Assembly: GCF_003589595.1 (NCBI RefSeq)
Contig: NW_020656077.1
Span: forward strand, 6,195,604 to 6,259,603
Source of the DNA: Hyposmocoma kahamanoa
Lineage: Eukaryota > Arthropoda > Insecta > Lepidoptera > Cosmopterigidae
DNA length: 64,000 bases
Direction of reading: 5' to 3'
The translations under genes and the position numbers were made by a program. Below, piece by piece: positions 1 to 10,650 of the stretch. The notes under the pieces were generated by a model that ran no database searches, was not told the DNA's origin, and saw nothing but the letters and a program-made list of their open reading frames with translations. Numbering within the stretch: position 1 is the first letter of the stretch; every line of letters starts with the position of its first letter.

Positions 1-168
1 TACAGACATTTAGGACTTGTCAACTTATGTCTCCAGGTGATGGGTGCAGCGGCAGTGCCCCTCAGATCTTTGTGATTTAAAGCTCTGAGTGGCACTGCAA
101 CTGTTATGGACAGGCGCGTAGCTTACCATCAGGCGCACGACTTGTTCGTCCCGTCACTTGATATTATA
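1..168 (+). repeat. Family A dispersed repeat, copy 1 (3' half)
   Basis: This is the right-hand half of the most common repeat in the window. It contains the landmark words 'gacttgtcaacttatgtc', 'cagatctttgtgatttaaa', 'ggcactgcaactgttatgga' and 'cgacttgttcgtcccgtcac', then runs into an A-rich end. It lies in a pyd intron. The window edge cuts its left side. Confidence 0.8.
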
Positions 169-519
169 TAAAAAAAATCTTCCTCTGGAATCTCGGAATT
201 GTTTATATTGCATTTTTTTTATAATTAGCTGCTTACGGTAGTGTGCAATTGTAAGTAAACATAGTTATAATTATTTTGTTTAATTTTTTTAGGTCTTATC
301 CATTTAATATATATTCCTTCAAGTTTAACGCTACCTTTTCCGTTTTCTGATTAGTCAAAGTTTGTGAATGTCAAGTAAAAGACAGTAATGTAGTATACGT
401 AATATTTAATGATAACGCACGCTGACCTGAAAATCTAAATCTGTGTAATCTAATAGACCGCAAACAATATAGACATAAATATAAACCGGTATTTTGACAT
501 GTTTATTATTCCTTTGCAG

Positions 520-622
520 CAAAACATGTACGGTGGTCAGATGCCGCCTCAGTCGCCGCCATATTCTGGTCCGCCATCGCATCATCGCGCGATCAATCTG
601 CCACATAACCCTCATCTCATCG
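520..622 (+). CDS. pyd: pyd/ZO-1 internal coding exon (proline-rich linker)
   Basis: This is a short internal exon of the ZO-1/polychaetoid junction scaffold. It encodes about 34 residues beginning QNMYGGQMPPQSPPYSG and ending NPHLIG. It is rich in Pro, Ser and His, as expected for the disordered linker between the MAGUK core and the C-terminal ZU5 domain. The left edge is set by a pyrimidine-tract acceptor (cctttgcag) and the right edge by a near-consensus donor (ATCG|gtaaga). It enters in phase 0 and leaves in phase 1. The assignment rests on its place upstream of clear ZO-1 exons on the same strand, on its good splice sites and on its composition. The peptide alone is too short to prove the family. 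It ends in the same phase as the large exon 2 kb downstream. Confidence 0.7.
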
Positions 623-683
623 GTAAGACTATATTCCTACGGAGTCACCTTTTGTATTATCATGTTTTTCCTTTTGACTTCTC

Positions 684-768
684 TTATTTCCGCCAAATAA
701 TAAGCTTAGCCATCAAAAGAGGCAATGTTGCCAGCTTTCTGAGCACGATGCTCTTGATGAATGTTAAG
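684..768 (+). repeat. Family H: retroelement ORF tail remnant in a pyd intron
   Basis: The plus strand reads FRQIISLAIKRGNVASFL. This resembles the 'FLAQRISxAIQRG' peptide visible in the repeats near 19.75 kb and 37.9 kb. It is probably a decayed end of a LINE-type reading frame. It is short and divergent, so the assignment is tentative. Confidence 0.35.
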
Positions 769-1004
769 TAGAAGGGTTTAAGGTAGATAATTTCTTTTTT
801 ATGTTCGTTTTTCTTTTTTATATTTTGTTTACTAAATATGAGTCCTGAGTTGTTATAGCCCACTTTAGGAGTGCATATAGTTAACTCGCCTTATCATTAT
901 GATGAAAGACATGATTGGTCAGTCACGATTGGTCAGATTGGATAGATTGGTCAGACATGGTTGGTCGGTTAGTATAAAGCTAAATTTCTAAAATTTCTAA
1001 AAAA

Positions 1005-1657
1005 ATGAAACTATTTTTCCGGATTTAAATCGCGTATATTTGTTTTTTCAAACAAACCGACGTTTCGGGCCCTTTACAGGTCCCATGGTCACGGTTGACT
1101 NNNNNNNNNNNNNNNNNNNNNNNNNNNNNNNNNNNNNNNNNNNNNNNNNNNNNNNNNNNNNNNNNNNNNNNNNNNNNNNNNNNNNNNNNNNNNNNNNNNN
1201 NNNNNNNNNNNNNNNNNNNNNNNNNNNNNNNNNNNNNNNNNNNNNNNNNNNNNNNNNNNNNNNNNNNNNNNNNNNNNNNNNNNNNNNNNNNNNNNNNNNN
1301 NNNNNNNNNNNNNNNNNNNNNNNNNNNNNNNNNNNNNNNNNNNNNNNNNNNNNNNNNNNNNNNNNNNNNNNNNNNNNNNNNNNNNNNNNNNNNNNNNNNN
1401 NNNNNNNNNNNNNNNNNNNNNNNNNNNNNNNNNNNNNNNNNNNNNNNNNNNNNNNNNNNNNNNNNNNNNNNNNNNNNNNNNNNNNNNNNNNNNNNNNNNN
1501 GGGCCCTTTACAGGTCCCATCAGTCAACCGTGACCATGGGACCTGTAAAGGGCCCGAAACGTCGGTTTGTTTGAAAAAACAAATATACGCGATTTAAATC
1601 CGGAAAAATAGTTTCATTTCCTATGTGTAACAATCGCGAAAACCTAAGAACTCGATT
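1005..1657. mobile_element. Family B foldback element, copy 1, interrupted by the assembly gap
   Basis: The left arm reads 'gaaactatttttccggattt', then 'cgacgtttcgggccctttac'. The same sequence returns in reverse complement from 1505 to 1657, ending 'gtaacaatcgcgaaaaccta'. The 400-N gap falls between the arms. Long inverted arms are a likely reason why assembly failed here. The element sits in a pyd intron. No transposase is visible. Confidence 0.8.
1101..1500. other. Assembly gap (400 N)
   Basis: There are exactly 400 consecutive N. Any reading frame drawn across this stretch is an artefact. The gap lies between two inverted arms of a foldback element. Confidence 0.99.
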
Positions 1658-2690
1658 TCTAAAAAAAGTTAGTTAAATTGATTTTCGTACAATTATGCTT
1701 ACTGACTTTATACAAACAGTAAAGCGACCGCAACACCTGACGAAGATAACAATTATACTAAAACTTTAGTTGGTAAACTATATGCTTTTGTGTAGATCTG
1801 GCTGGGAGCCGGGAACAACGCGGCTCGGCATTCGAGCTTTATAGAAAACCTCAGCACATGCATAACATAAGGTAAGCCCATCTCCATGACACACCGCTAT
1901 AATTAGTCTCCTCGCTGCTCTTTTTTCAACATATAAGTAAATCCCAAATTTCATTTTCTTAAATCCGATATCGTATATGATGATTAAATATACTCTCAAT
2001 TAAAACTGCATGTTCCCAAAGTCTCTCAATTTTTTTCTCGCAGATTTGTTCCTCTTATTATATTACATATAGCCCCTGTACAATTTGCTCTAACATGCAA
2101 ACACCAATCGCTTCACAAACGACTAACAATGTCTTGTTGGGCCACAGTATTAGTTATGGTTTTTGTATGTGGTTATAAACAATTTTATATATTTTGTAAC
2201 ATATATCTCTATATCGGGGCGTGAGTCTGTAAATTGTAATATTTCGATAACATTTAGCAATTTAGAGTTGTTTGCCAAGAAACAACTATTGGCAGTGCGT
2301 GTCTGCATTTTAGTGCAACTTGATGACTTTATATGAAAGCATATTGAATTAAGTTGTTCAACTCCATTTTTGCCTCAAAGTGTCATTTACTTCACTTTCA
2401 TTTCTCTGCAGTTTTTCTTGTAGTAGATATTCTTAATACCTTCCTTTCTCATTTTCAATATTTACTGGTACTACTTAAGGGTTATCACTAATCTGATTTG
2501 GCTTCAAAAATCGTTATGGAAAAAATCCTCATCTACAACTTCGTGACATTTATTTCAATATGCTTTTTACACAGTCACTAAATTCATCTCTCTCGATATT
2601 GTTATTCACATTTGGATATTCCAAATTGTTCAATGTGGAGCTAGATTTGGGCTCGCTGTGAAATTGAATAATTTGCGATTTGCCTTTCCA
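1658..2690. other. pyd intron, no further exon recognised
   Basis: This is AT-rich intron. Two strong-looking acceptors occur (near 2043, ctcgcag; near 2411, ctctgcag). Joining the 520-622 exon to either one reaches a stop after 9 to about 25 codons, so neither looks like a constitutive exon. They could be alternative terminal exons, but no AATAAA was seen soon after them. Confidence 0.5.
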
Positions 2691-2707
2691 GTCATTGAGT
2701 TACTAAG

Positions 2708-5188
2708 TGGGTTTGGTTGTGGGTTTCCGCAGCTCGTCTGATGTCATGAACTCCAGTGTAGAACGCGACGAGACTATCTCCCCAAAAACTAAAAAGAAAT
2801 TGTCCAAAAAGCCGTCGTTCATTAAAAATGCTGTTCTCGATCTATTCCGTTCGAAAACGAAAACCTCGCAAAAAGTGTCTCGACAGAAGTCACTATGTGA
2901 AAGTGACTTGCAACAGAGACATATGGTCCCGATGCCTATGCTGAGACGCGAAAAATCCGACCTCGGAGAGATGAGCATACACATGAGAAACACGCAAATA
3001 AGGAATCAAATGTTGCAACGAAGCAACTCGTCCTCATGCGAAAAACCCGTTTTGAAACCGATTCTGAAACGACAAAGTTCATTTTGTGATGATAGGAGTG
3101 GAGCTATTTGTACCGTCAGAGATTATGACGCTAAGCCAATCCTGAAGAACCTAAAAAGACAAAATTCTATGTGTGAAATAGAAACAGAACCGAAAGTTAC
3201 CCCGCTGTTGCGTAGACAGAACTCTCTTATAGAATACAATAGGAGGGGTATCTATGGACACCCATCCAGCTTTAACATGATTACTAAAATAGACCCCATT
3301 TACCAAAGGCAACAACAGTTGCAGACTGAGTCGTTCAACCCATCGCAACCATTACCTCCAGAACCTCGTTACCAAAGCAAAGAGCATATTATTTATGACC
3401 CCATACCTAAACCGAGAAGGACATACGCTTCTCTGTACGACACTTCTACCGAGAATACTTACGCTAGCAGATCGGAAATGTCCAATCAAAGCTTTGAGAA
3501 TCCTTATGGAAACAGGCAGTCGGTCGGCATGCCTCATATGGAACCACCGTATGAAAGTAGAGCCGACTGCGTAAGAGAAAACCCATATGCCACAAGACAC
3601 GAGTTAATATCAGAAAGTCCGTACGCTACGAAACTGGATATGAATAAACAGGTAGAATCGCTGTATAGTGAGTCACCTTATTCCAGCAAGGAGCAAATGC
3701 TAAGGCAAAGGATGATATCTGAAAGTCCTTACGCTACTAAGGAAGAAATGTTACGCCAGAGGTTCTCAGAATCACCATACACAACAAAAGAAGAAATGTT
3801 GAAACAAAGAATGGACGGTGCCTTTAATACACACAAGGAACCTCTGTATGGTAAAAGAACATATGAACCTCCTCCCAGTACGTCTTGGTCAGAGAGTCCT
3901 TACTGCGTTAGGTCTGAGAGAAGGTTACAAACGCCTGTAAACTTTCCAGGCAGAGTATCACCAATGAGCAAATGCATGAGCGAGCCTCCTTACGCCTCCA
4001 GAACAGAAATGTTGGCAAGACTTGGACAGACGGAGTCGCCATATGCTTCACGATCTGAAGTTAAGTCTAGTTGCTCAGATTCTCATTACAGCAGTCGATC
4101 GGAAATGTCTGATTTCAGGCCAGAATACAGACCACCTTCTATAGAATGTGCCTATGTATCTAAACAAGAGATATTGTCTCAAAAAGCTTCTTTCCAGGCA
4201 AGCAAAGAGTCGAGTTTGAAATTAGAGGAAAAGTTGGTAATCATTAAACAAAGAAATCAAGCTAAGAAAGAAATGATATACCAGACTAGAAAAGAAGTCA
4301 ACGAAAGTGACGCTACTAAAATAAGAGAACCATTGTATGTTTCCAAAAGGGAACTAAAAGAGAGCGTTATATATGAGTCACAACAAGAAGCTAAGGAAGT
4401 AACGCAAATTTTAGTAGAAGATAGTAGCGCAAGAAGTAGCCCATACGAGCTTAGTGATGCTAACCATTTGTCACGTCAAACTAAAGCAGAAGCTGACGCT
4501 GCTATTAAAATTGACACATTCCAAGAAATAGACTTCTCGAAACTTAGGCTTACCGAATCCAAAACAGACGCAGAAAAAGAAAAGTCTATGAACGTGGAAA
4601 GTAATATACTAAAAGGCGAACCCACTTATGCCCCTAGATTGCATGGCAAAGCCGACCACATCTCTAATGCCTTGAAGGTTACCACTTCTCCTGTACCTTA
4701 TGAATCTACTACCTCAATGGAAACACAGTATGCATCTGAATGCAGCATGAATTTTGAAAATAAACCTCAGAGCACACCCTATACATCCCAAGATTTAGAA
4801 GAGCGATCAAAACCGAGCAGAAGCGTTACTTTCTGTGAGCAAATAGTTGAAAGAAGTGAAGACACAAGTCCAGATACTTCTGAGAATGTATCTGCAACGC
4901 AAAATGAAACGACGGTTATCAATGATCAGAACACAGTAGTACAAGTTTCAGACTCCGACGATAATGAATCTGCTACTAAAGCGGCAGAGGTTGAACCTGA
5001 TGGACCTCATACAACTTGGGGAATATTTGACAGCGAAGGTGGCGTGTTAGAGGATAGACAATGGGGCGTTTCTTTGATTATTCCACCGAAAGCAATTGCT
5101 CCAGGCATCAAGCAAAAGATCTACTTTACGGTGTCAGATCCGAGACTGAGCCAGCGCGTGGGGGGACCTCCAATCGATATGGACAACG
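2708..5188 (+). CDS. pyd: pyd/ZO-1 large exon: disordered Tyr-repeat region and first half of ZU5
   Basis: The open frame runs about 827 codons. Residue 1 below is the codon at 2707. Residues about 15-175 are basic and hold five [KR]-x-x-S sites such as KRQNSMC and RRQNSL. Residues about 240-692 hold about 23 degenerate units centred on P-Y-A-[ST]-[RK]-x-E-[ML], for example SPYATKEEM. An acidic Ser/Thr stretch follows. Residues 769-827 (TTWGIFDSEGGVLED to GPPIDMDN) are the first half of a ZU5 domain of the ZO-1 type. The exon ends at donor AACG|gtaatg in phase 1, matching the 6606 exon. The 5' edge is uncertain. An acceptor ending AAG at 2707 keeps phase with the 520-622 exon. The better-looking cgcag at 2732 would need an unseen phase-2 exon upstream. 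A start at ATG 2746 (MNSSVERDE) is also possible. The family call is strong because the ZU5 halves join perfectly. Confidence 0.9.
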
Positions 5189-5250
5189 GTAATGGCTTAT
5201 ATAACGACGCACGCGAATGCCCTTGTAGTGACGTAGACTGCACTTACTAA
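5189..5250 (+). CDS. pyd: Possible read-through extension of the pyd large exon (short isoform end)
   Basis: If the 5188 donor is not used, the frame continues for about 20 codons (ending SDVDCTY) to TAA at 5248-5250. This would give a protein with only half of the ZU5 domain. A canonical AATAAA lies 69 bases past the stop, with a GT-rich stretch after it, so a transcript ending here is plausible. The tail has no recognised motif, and its five-residue cluster CPCSDVDC is unremarkable. It may simply be intron. Confidence 0.35.
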
Positions 5251-5318
5251 TAGGCATTTAATGTTAGCGAATGGAATGGAACACGTTTTGGAATTTGCAA
5301 TAATTTGGGAATTGCAAC

Positions 5319-5324
5319 AATAAA
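5319..5324 (+). terminator. Intronic poly(A) signal AATAAA in pyd
   Basis: The canonical hexamer is followed within 25 bases by a T/GT-rich downstream element ('atttttgtgtgcg'). It lies in the intron between the two ZU5-coding exons and just after an in-frame stop, so it could end a shorter transcript. Confidence 0.45.
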
Positions 5325-6605
5325 TTCTTGATTTTTGTGTGCGTAGCTCTTAGGAATGTTTGTTTTGTATACCTATGTGTACCTCTTTTGCACGAAAATT
5401 GCGTCAGCATGTGGCATTTCTTTTCTATTAGTTAAATTTCAATGTACTCAGGTTACAGCTTCCTATAATCTGGAATGTAATTGTACAGACGTTTGTTGAT
5501 TCGCTCTCTTTTTGTTGTTGAACCTGAATAGTAATGTACGTATTTATACACCTCATTTCATTATTGTAATATAAACACTATCCATGTGTACAAACGCAAC
5601 ATACTACAACTCACAGTTACACGTATCGCATGCAAAGGAGATCTTTCCAATTTCTTTTTTCAATTTTACTGCAATAACCGTAATCTGATTAACAAAATAA
5701 AATATTTATATTTTAGTTTCTACCACACAATACACTCGTACTTAGAGATTGAGGAGCGCAGAAGGCAACGTCTCTGCTACGTACAGCCGACGATGTGATC
5801 GTATGTTTCATTTACAATACGAATTATTTCAGCAATGTAAATAAACGTGCAACATCACTTATATTTTGTCTTACATAAGTCAAAATAACTTTGTCCGACA
5901 CCATATCGTTTAGTATTATATATATTGTCTGTAATTCATTTGGGATCCTAATCATCTACATTTTCTGGTGATTTCCAACGCTTCCAACTTTATTTCCATT
6001 CCGTTTGGTGTTGTTACATTTGTTGGGCATCTTTTAAGGTCGCTTGGTAACGCTTCTAACTACTTACTAGCATTGTAAATATCAGCTTTGCCTGTATAAC
6101 AATCTGCATTAATGTGTTGCGATTTGTGTTTGTGTGTTTTTTGTCAATACTCAGTACACTTCTTTGTTTACCAACTTTCGACTGTCACCAAAACTTCTGA
6201 ATCCCGTTAACTTCACAATTTCGCACTTGATTGGAAACAAATATGTCTATACACGATTGCAAAAGTCTAATTTCATCTTGAGAAAACATTATGGTGAAAG
6301 CAAGTTACCTTATAATACTTTTAGCATTTCAAACTGTGACATTGTGCTAAAGTACAATAGACCAACCAATCGCATTACAAGTTATTTAATAAGACAATAT
6401 GTTTGAATTGTCTGCAATATCCATTAGGTTCGTTAGTCTTATCTAGACGCCAAAACAATTCTAAAATCGAAGATGCTAACAATTAAATTTTGTTTAATAC
6501 TAATGGCCAAAATGTTGACATTATCTATATTAGCTGCATTCACCATAACGGTTTCTGGAATATCATTCATTATTGCAAATACATGATCTATACATTCCGT
6601 GACAG
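5325..6605 (+). other. Last pyd intron (remaining part), no gene seen
   Basis: This is AT-rich intronic sequence without a convincing reading frame. It ends in the acceptor 'cattccgtgacag' at 6605. No repeat family shared with the rest of the window was recognised in it. Confidence 0.6.
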
Positions 6606-6829
6606 GTGAAGCGATGCTCTCTCCACTGGTAATGTGCGGGCCACAGGGTTTGGTCTTTTTGAAGCCGGTCACCCTTCGCCTGCCACACTGCGCCAACGCA
6701 GTGCCTTCTTTAGGGTTGACGATTAAGGCCACTGACACCGAGGCGCACCTCAGCACCGACTGGGACCAGATCCACCTCCCGGCAACCACCACCCTCAATA
6801 CAGTTGCCGTGAAAGTAGACCACTTCTAA
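6606..6829 (+). CDS. pyd: pyd/ZO-1 terminal exon: second half of the ZU5 domain and C-terminus
   Basis: This last coding exon completes the ZU5 domain of ZO-1/polychaetoid, the conserved C-terminal module of this tight/adherens-junction scaffold. Joining G of the previous exon to GT here gives DMDNGEAMLSPLVMCGPQG, the pattern expected for insect ZO-1 proteins. The exon then reads VTLRLPHCA, LGLTIKATDTEAHLSTDW and ends VKVDHF-stop. It supplies 74 residues including the split Gly. The exon is much more GC-rich than its surroundings, fitting selection on coding sequence. It enters at acceptor gacag|GT. The TAA is at 6827-6829. The minus-strand frame across the same bases is a shadow. Confidence 0.93.
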
Positions 6830-8720
6830 GCATATCTTCGACGTACTGGCAATATTTAATTGCACAAAAATTAAAGACAACCCAGGAACCTGAAATAGCA
6901 CACAAATTTGTTGGATATAAGATTGTTTATAAATTTTTGATTCTATGTTAATTGTATTGAAACAGTGGATGTTAGATCAGGATTGCTTGATAAAGTAAAT
7001 CTTTTATTTAAAAAAAAAGACGTCGAAGATTCACTTATTGTGGCACGTACGGAAATTTGAAATATGCGGTAGGTTTCAGTGTCCCTTTTCATTCTTTTCA
7101 CAATTTATTTATCTTATTGATATATAATTGTAGCAACTGTAGTGACTATACTCTTTGTTCGGTTGTAAAAACGGAGTCTCATTTATTTTCAATTTGTATA
7201 AATGTCGTATAACGTAAATTTGTAAGGTTTACGATGTAGTTAGATTAAGATAGAGAACTTTGACTAAAGCACAATTGTATGTATTCGAACATTTTCTATT
7301 AGTTATATAATAATTCGTACCCTTGGTATTGTAAAGCTGAGTTATAAAAATAATACGAGCTACATCAGACAAATTATGTATCTGTGAAATTTTATAACTC
7401 TCCTACTAGCATAAAATTTATTATCGACTAATTTTGTTTGTAGAATCTTTAAACCTCTTATTTGATAAGTTATCGTTTTGCAGAAGAGCCTTATTACACC
7501 AAGTGTGCGATTTGACTATGCCTATTACAAAAAAAGGTCATTTCATAAAGCATGGGTATGGTGACCGTTGAGATTTGAAGTTTCTCGAAATTCGACTTAT
7601 GGGACAATAATTTAAGAATAAGTTACAAACAAAATAAGAAGGATTTGATAATTTTTTTATTAATACAAAAATCACACAACAAATAAAAAATCAACAGCAA
7701 AGAAATGAAACTTGGACAATTACTTCAAAAGCGTTATGCAAAACTCAAAACAAAAGAAATCGATGCGCATTTAGAGTGTCTGCACTCGTATTGAAGCGAG
7801 ATACACAATAGCCGATTCGATCGATTCTATGGTGTCAATCTGTATGGAAAAAAATCCGTTTTACGCATCAAGTACTTGGGGTAATTTATTATTATCCTTA
7901 TTATTTCTGTTTCTATCTACTTAGTATACAGTAATTTTTACTTAAAATTTCAAACTCCAACAAATGTAGTTTGTTTTTGGTATATTATAACAAATTTACT
8001 AAATTTCTTTTTGTTTTTGTTGAGAGATTTGTTAAAAATCGTATGCGTACAATGTAAAAATTTGAAATGTCACGGTACCCGTCCTATGTGAAATGGACTT
8101 TAATGTATTGGCTTGTATTCGAACTTTAAATGGTAGGTATTGCATTTTTAATAATAATCTCCCACCTAAGTGATATGTATTGTTCAATTTTTACTCTCAA
8201 GTATGTGGTGCTAAATAGAAGTGAGTATACATCAAGTACGTACGTATAATACGTAATTCCCTGTGGAATCTCGAGCTTCAAATACTGATATAGTGCTCAG
8301 GACTTTTTAAAAGAATGTATAGAGAAAGAAAGAAGGATTTTTAATATGATAAGAAACACTTTACCACGTAGTTTAATCAGTTCATTCATACTAATGTTAT
8401 TGTTCATTTATTGTAATATTTAATTCAATATACAATGTATTTAGAGATAAACCGTATCGGATTGTTAGAATGTTTTAAATCGAAATTATTAATTTTTGGC
8501 TTCCGTAACTTTTTAAATATTGAATTTCACGTATTTGTTAGTGTTAATGCAATAATTAAGTTTTTATTAAATGTGTTATTTTATCGACATTAGATAATAA
8601 TTTTAGAGTCAACTTCAATGTATACTCTCTCGATGTGAATGATATCTGTGTATTATCATGTTTTTAGTGATAATCGAGTTTACCCTAGACTCGAGAATAA
8701 ATTTTATATGTACCGAGAAC
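6830..8720 (+). other. pyd: Probable pyd 3' UTR
   Basis: AT-rich sequence follows the pyd stop codon. A good poly(A) signal AATAAA at 8697-8702 is followed by a GT-rich stretch ('gtgtttcattttgtattta'), giving a long 3' UTR of about 1.9 kb. Earlier ends cannot be excluded. No family A or SINE copies fall inside it, unlike the flanking DNA, which fits a transcribed and constrained stretch. Confidence 0.45.
8697..8702 (+). terminator. Candidate main pyd poly(A) signal AATAAA
   Basis: The hexamer lies in 'ctcgagaataaattttata' with GT-rich sequence 20-45 bases downstream. It is the best candidate after the stop codon but is not proven. Confidence 0.4.
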
Positions 8721-9991
8721 GGTGTTTCATTTTGTATTTAATGTAGGTCAAAGGCGACGCGTTACCACTATAAAGGCCTATTCAGGTTTAAGAGTTATTG
8801 ACTACCGCTGTGGGTAGCGAAATATACCGCGCGGTATCCCACCGTACTACGTTTCGAAATATCTTGAGATTGGATCTTCGTAAGTAACGTCTTTTAATAT
8901 TCTAAACGCAGGACAAAAACTCCCGTGTGCCAATTTTGTATGTTTTGAAGAAGACTTACTTCAAAGTTCTTCGATTTTTAAATTGAGAAATAACAACGAT
9001 TCAAACTCAAAAAATTATAATACTATCGAATAGTAAAAAGGAATTTAAAACACTATTTAGGAAGATTTTTAATGCTTTTCCAAAATGTAAGCGTAACTCA
9101 CGAATTGAATTTTCCTTAAACTGGTCATATTTTTTTCTCTCTGTCAATTCGCGTTAGTAGCGCTCCGAAGTCATTTAAAAAATAGTTAGACATGCATACT
9201 ATTTCCACAAAAAAAAACCAGCTCTTAATGCCGTGGAATTTCTGCAATATGCGTGTCTAAAGTTTTTTTAATTCACAACGCCTGAAATTTTATATTATAG
9301 CATGCTTGTTTTGTTTGTACTCGTCTTCAAGCAACTGCCTAGTCGGCACGTATTGAATTTTTTCATTGCGTCTTTTCCAAATCCGGCTTTGACTTTGTAT
9401 GGGAAATTATGTCTTGCGGTTTTTTTTAGTGTTAAATTGTACAAATATGAATTAAGTATTAATTGGAGAATATTAGAATAGCATTATATACTCGATGTGT
9501 TACTTTTTACTAGGGTAGGCTATTTGCCTATAGGTAGAGGACGCCACGGATTGAAATAACGGGTTTAAACGCTTTGTTTAAAAAGTGAGGCATGTCTGTG
9601 GTTGGCTTCTTTATAGGGATTAAAACAACTACATTTTAGACTCTATAATTCCATGTAAATGAATTTAATCTCGAAATTCAGTTGAATGTTGGTTTTGTAA
9701 TTTCTGCAGTGATCGGTGCTTCGACGTATTGTATTTGTATAGGTGCTCGTTCGTACGCATCTTACATATTTTGTAATAGCACACATTTGAAATACACATA
9801 TACCATTACCGCACATTAGAATACATGGTTAAATGAGGTAATTTTGGTGCATTAATAATCGTATAAAGTGCATTTCAGAACGGTTTATTTGATATGATGA
9901 GAGCGTATTAGGCGTTATTACTCACGAGGGATTGTATTGCATGCATCGTGTCGCAAGTGACTTACGCGTCGCGACGCGCATTTATTTTTAA
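8721..9991. other. Spacer without recognised genes
   Basis: AT-rich DNA. It includes a perfect 14-base palindrome 'ataccgcgcggtat' near 8825. Nothing coding was seen. Confidence 0.6.
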
Positions 9992-10650
9992 CCGACTTCA
10001 AAAAAGGAGGAGGTTCTCAAATCGACTGTGTTTTTGAAATTTATATTTTTATGTTACGCGACTTAGAATAATAACGTATAGAATGATAGTTTCATATCAA
10101 ACGAACTGTCACAAGTGAGACAAAAATCAAATTCATGTAGGCTAGTTTTAGTAGTACTTTAATTTTCGATTTTAGTGAATATTTAGATAAAAATACAAGT
10201 TGAAAAGCATTACTTTCTTGTGGAATGTGATGTTAGTATCTATTTTATGTTTGTCTGACGTATTTTTACACTCATTTACCGCACATTTCGTCATTTTTAG
10301 CTAAAATTCTGGAGCTGTTCGCGGTGCAAGTTGACCTTGAGCACTGAAGGCCCGCCCGCTCGTGTAGGCCCATTGGGAGCGCTTCAATTTGCCTCACTTA
10401 GCGTGTGCGGGCTAGGTTTCTATGCGTTATTATTCTAAGGTTACGCGTTTACTTTTTGCGAACCGATTTTGACGATTCTTGTTTTTTGTTGGAAAGAGGG
10501 TACCATGGTATTGCCCCCATTTAAATTAAAAAAAAATATTCCATCCCTAAGGGTGCCCTAGGGTTGAATCCGGTTTCGCGCACTTTCCGTCCAATTTCAA
10601 TAAAACTTGCCAAATAGATTTTATTCCACGAAGCTCGATTTTTTTTTATA
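9992..10650 (+). mobile_element. Family M ('ACCGACTTC') element, copy 1, carrying a nested MITE
   Basis: It begins 'aaccgacttcaaaaaaggag' and continues after the insertion with 'cgaaccgattttgacgattc', 'ttggaaagagggtacc' and 'cgcgcactttccgtccaatt'. Its usual right terminus ('tttgaggtcggttttttt') is missing, so the right end is decayed. The middle is interrupted by a 378-bp element. Confidence 0.75.
10062..10439. mobile_element. 378-bp MITE nested in family M copy 1
   Basis: The ends are inverted repeats: left 'cttagaataataacgtatag', right 'atgcgttattattctaag'. The insertion is flanked by gttacgcga (10053-10061) and gttacgcgt (10440-10448), an 8-9 bp target duplication. Removing it restores the family M sequence. 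There is no coding capacity. The duplication length does not decide between hAT, P and Mutator-like origins. Confidence 0.75.

Noticed and set aside
1040..1597. Open reading frames across the N stretch
   Set aside because: They are mostly N translated as X and lie in a foldback repeat. There is no coding evidence.
2703..2993. Minus-strand frames inside the large pyd exon
   Set aside because: Antisense shadows of a constrained plus-strand exon.
6439..6798. 119-codon minus-strand frame
   Set aside because: It is the antisense shadow of the pyd terminal ZU5 exon, whose plus-strand peptide is clearly conserved in type.
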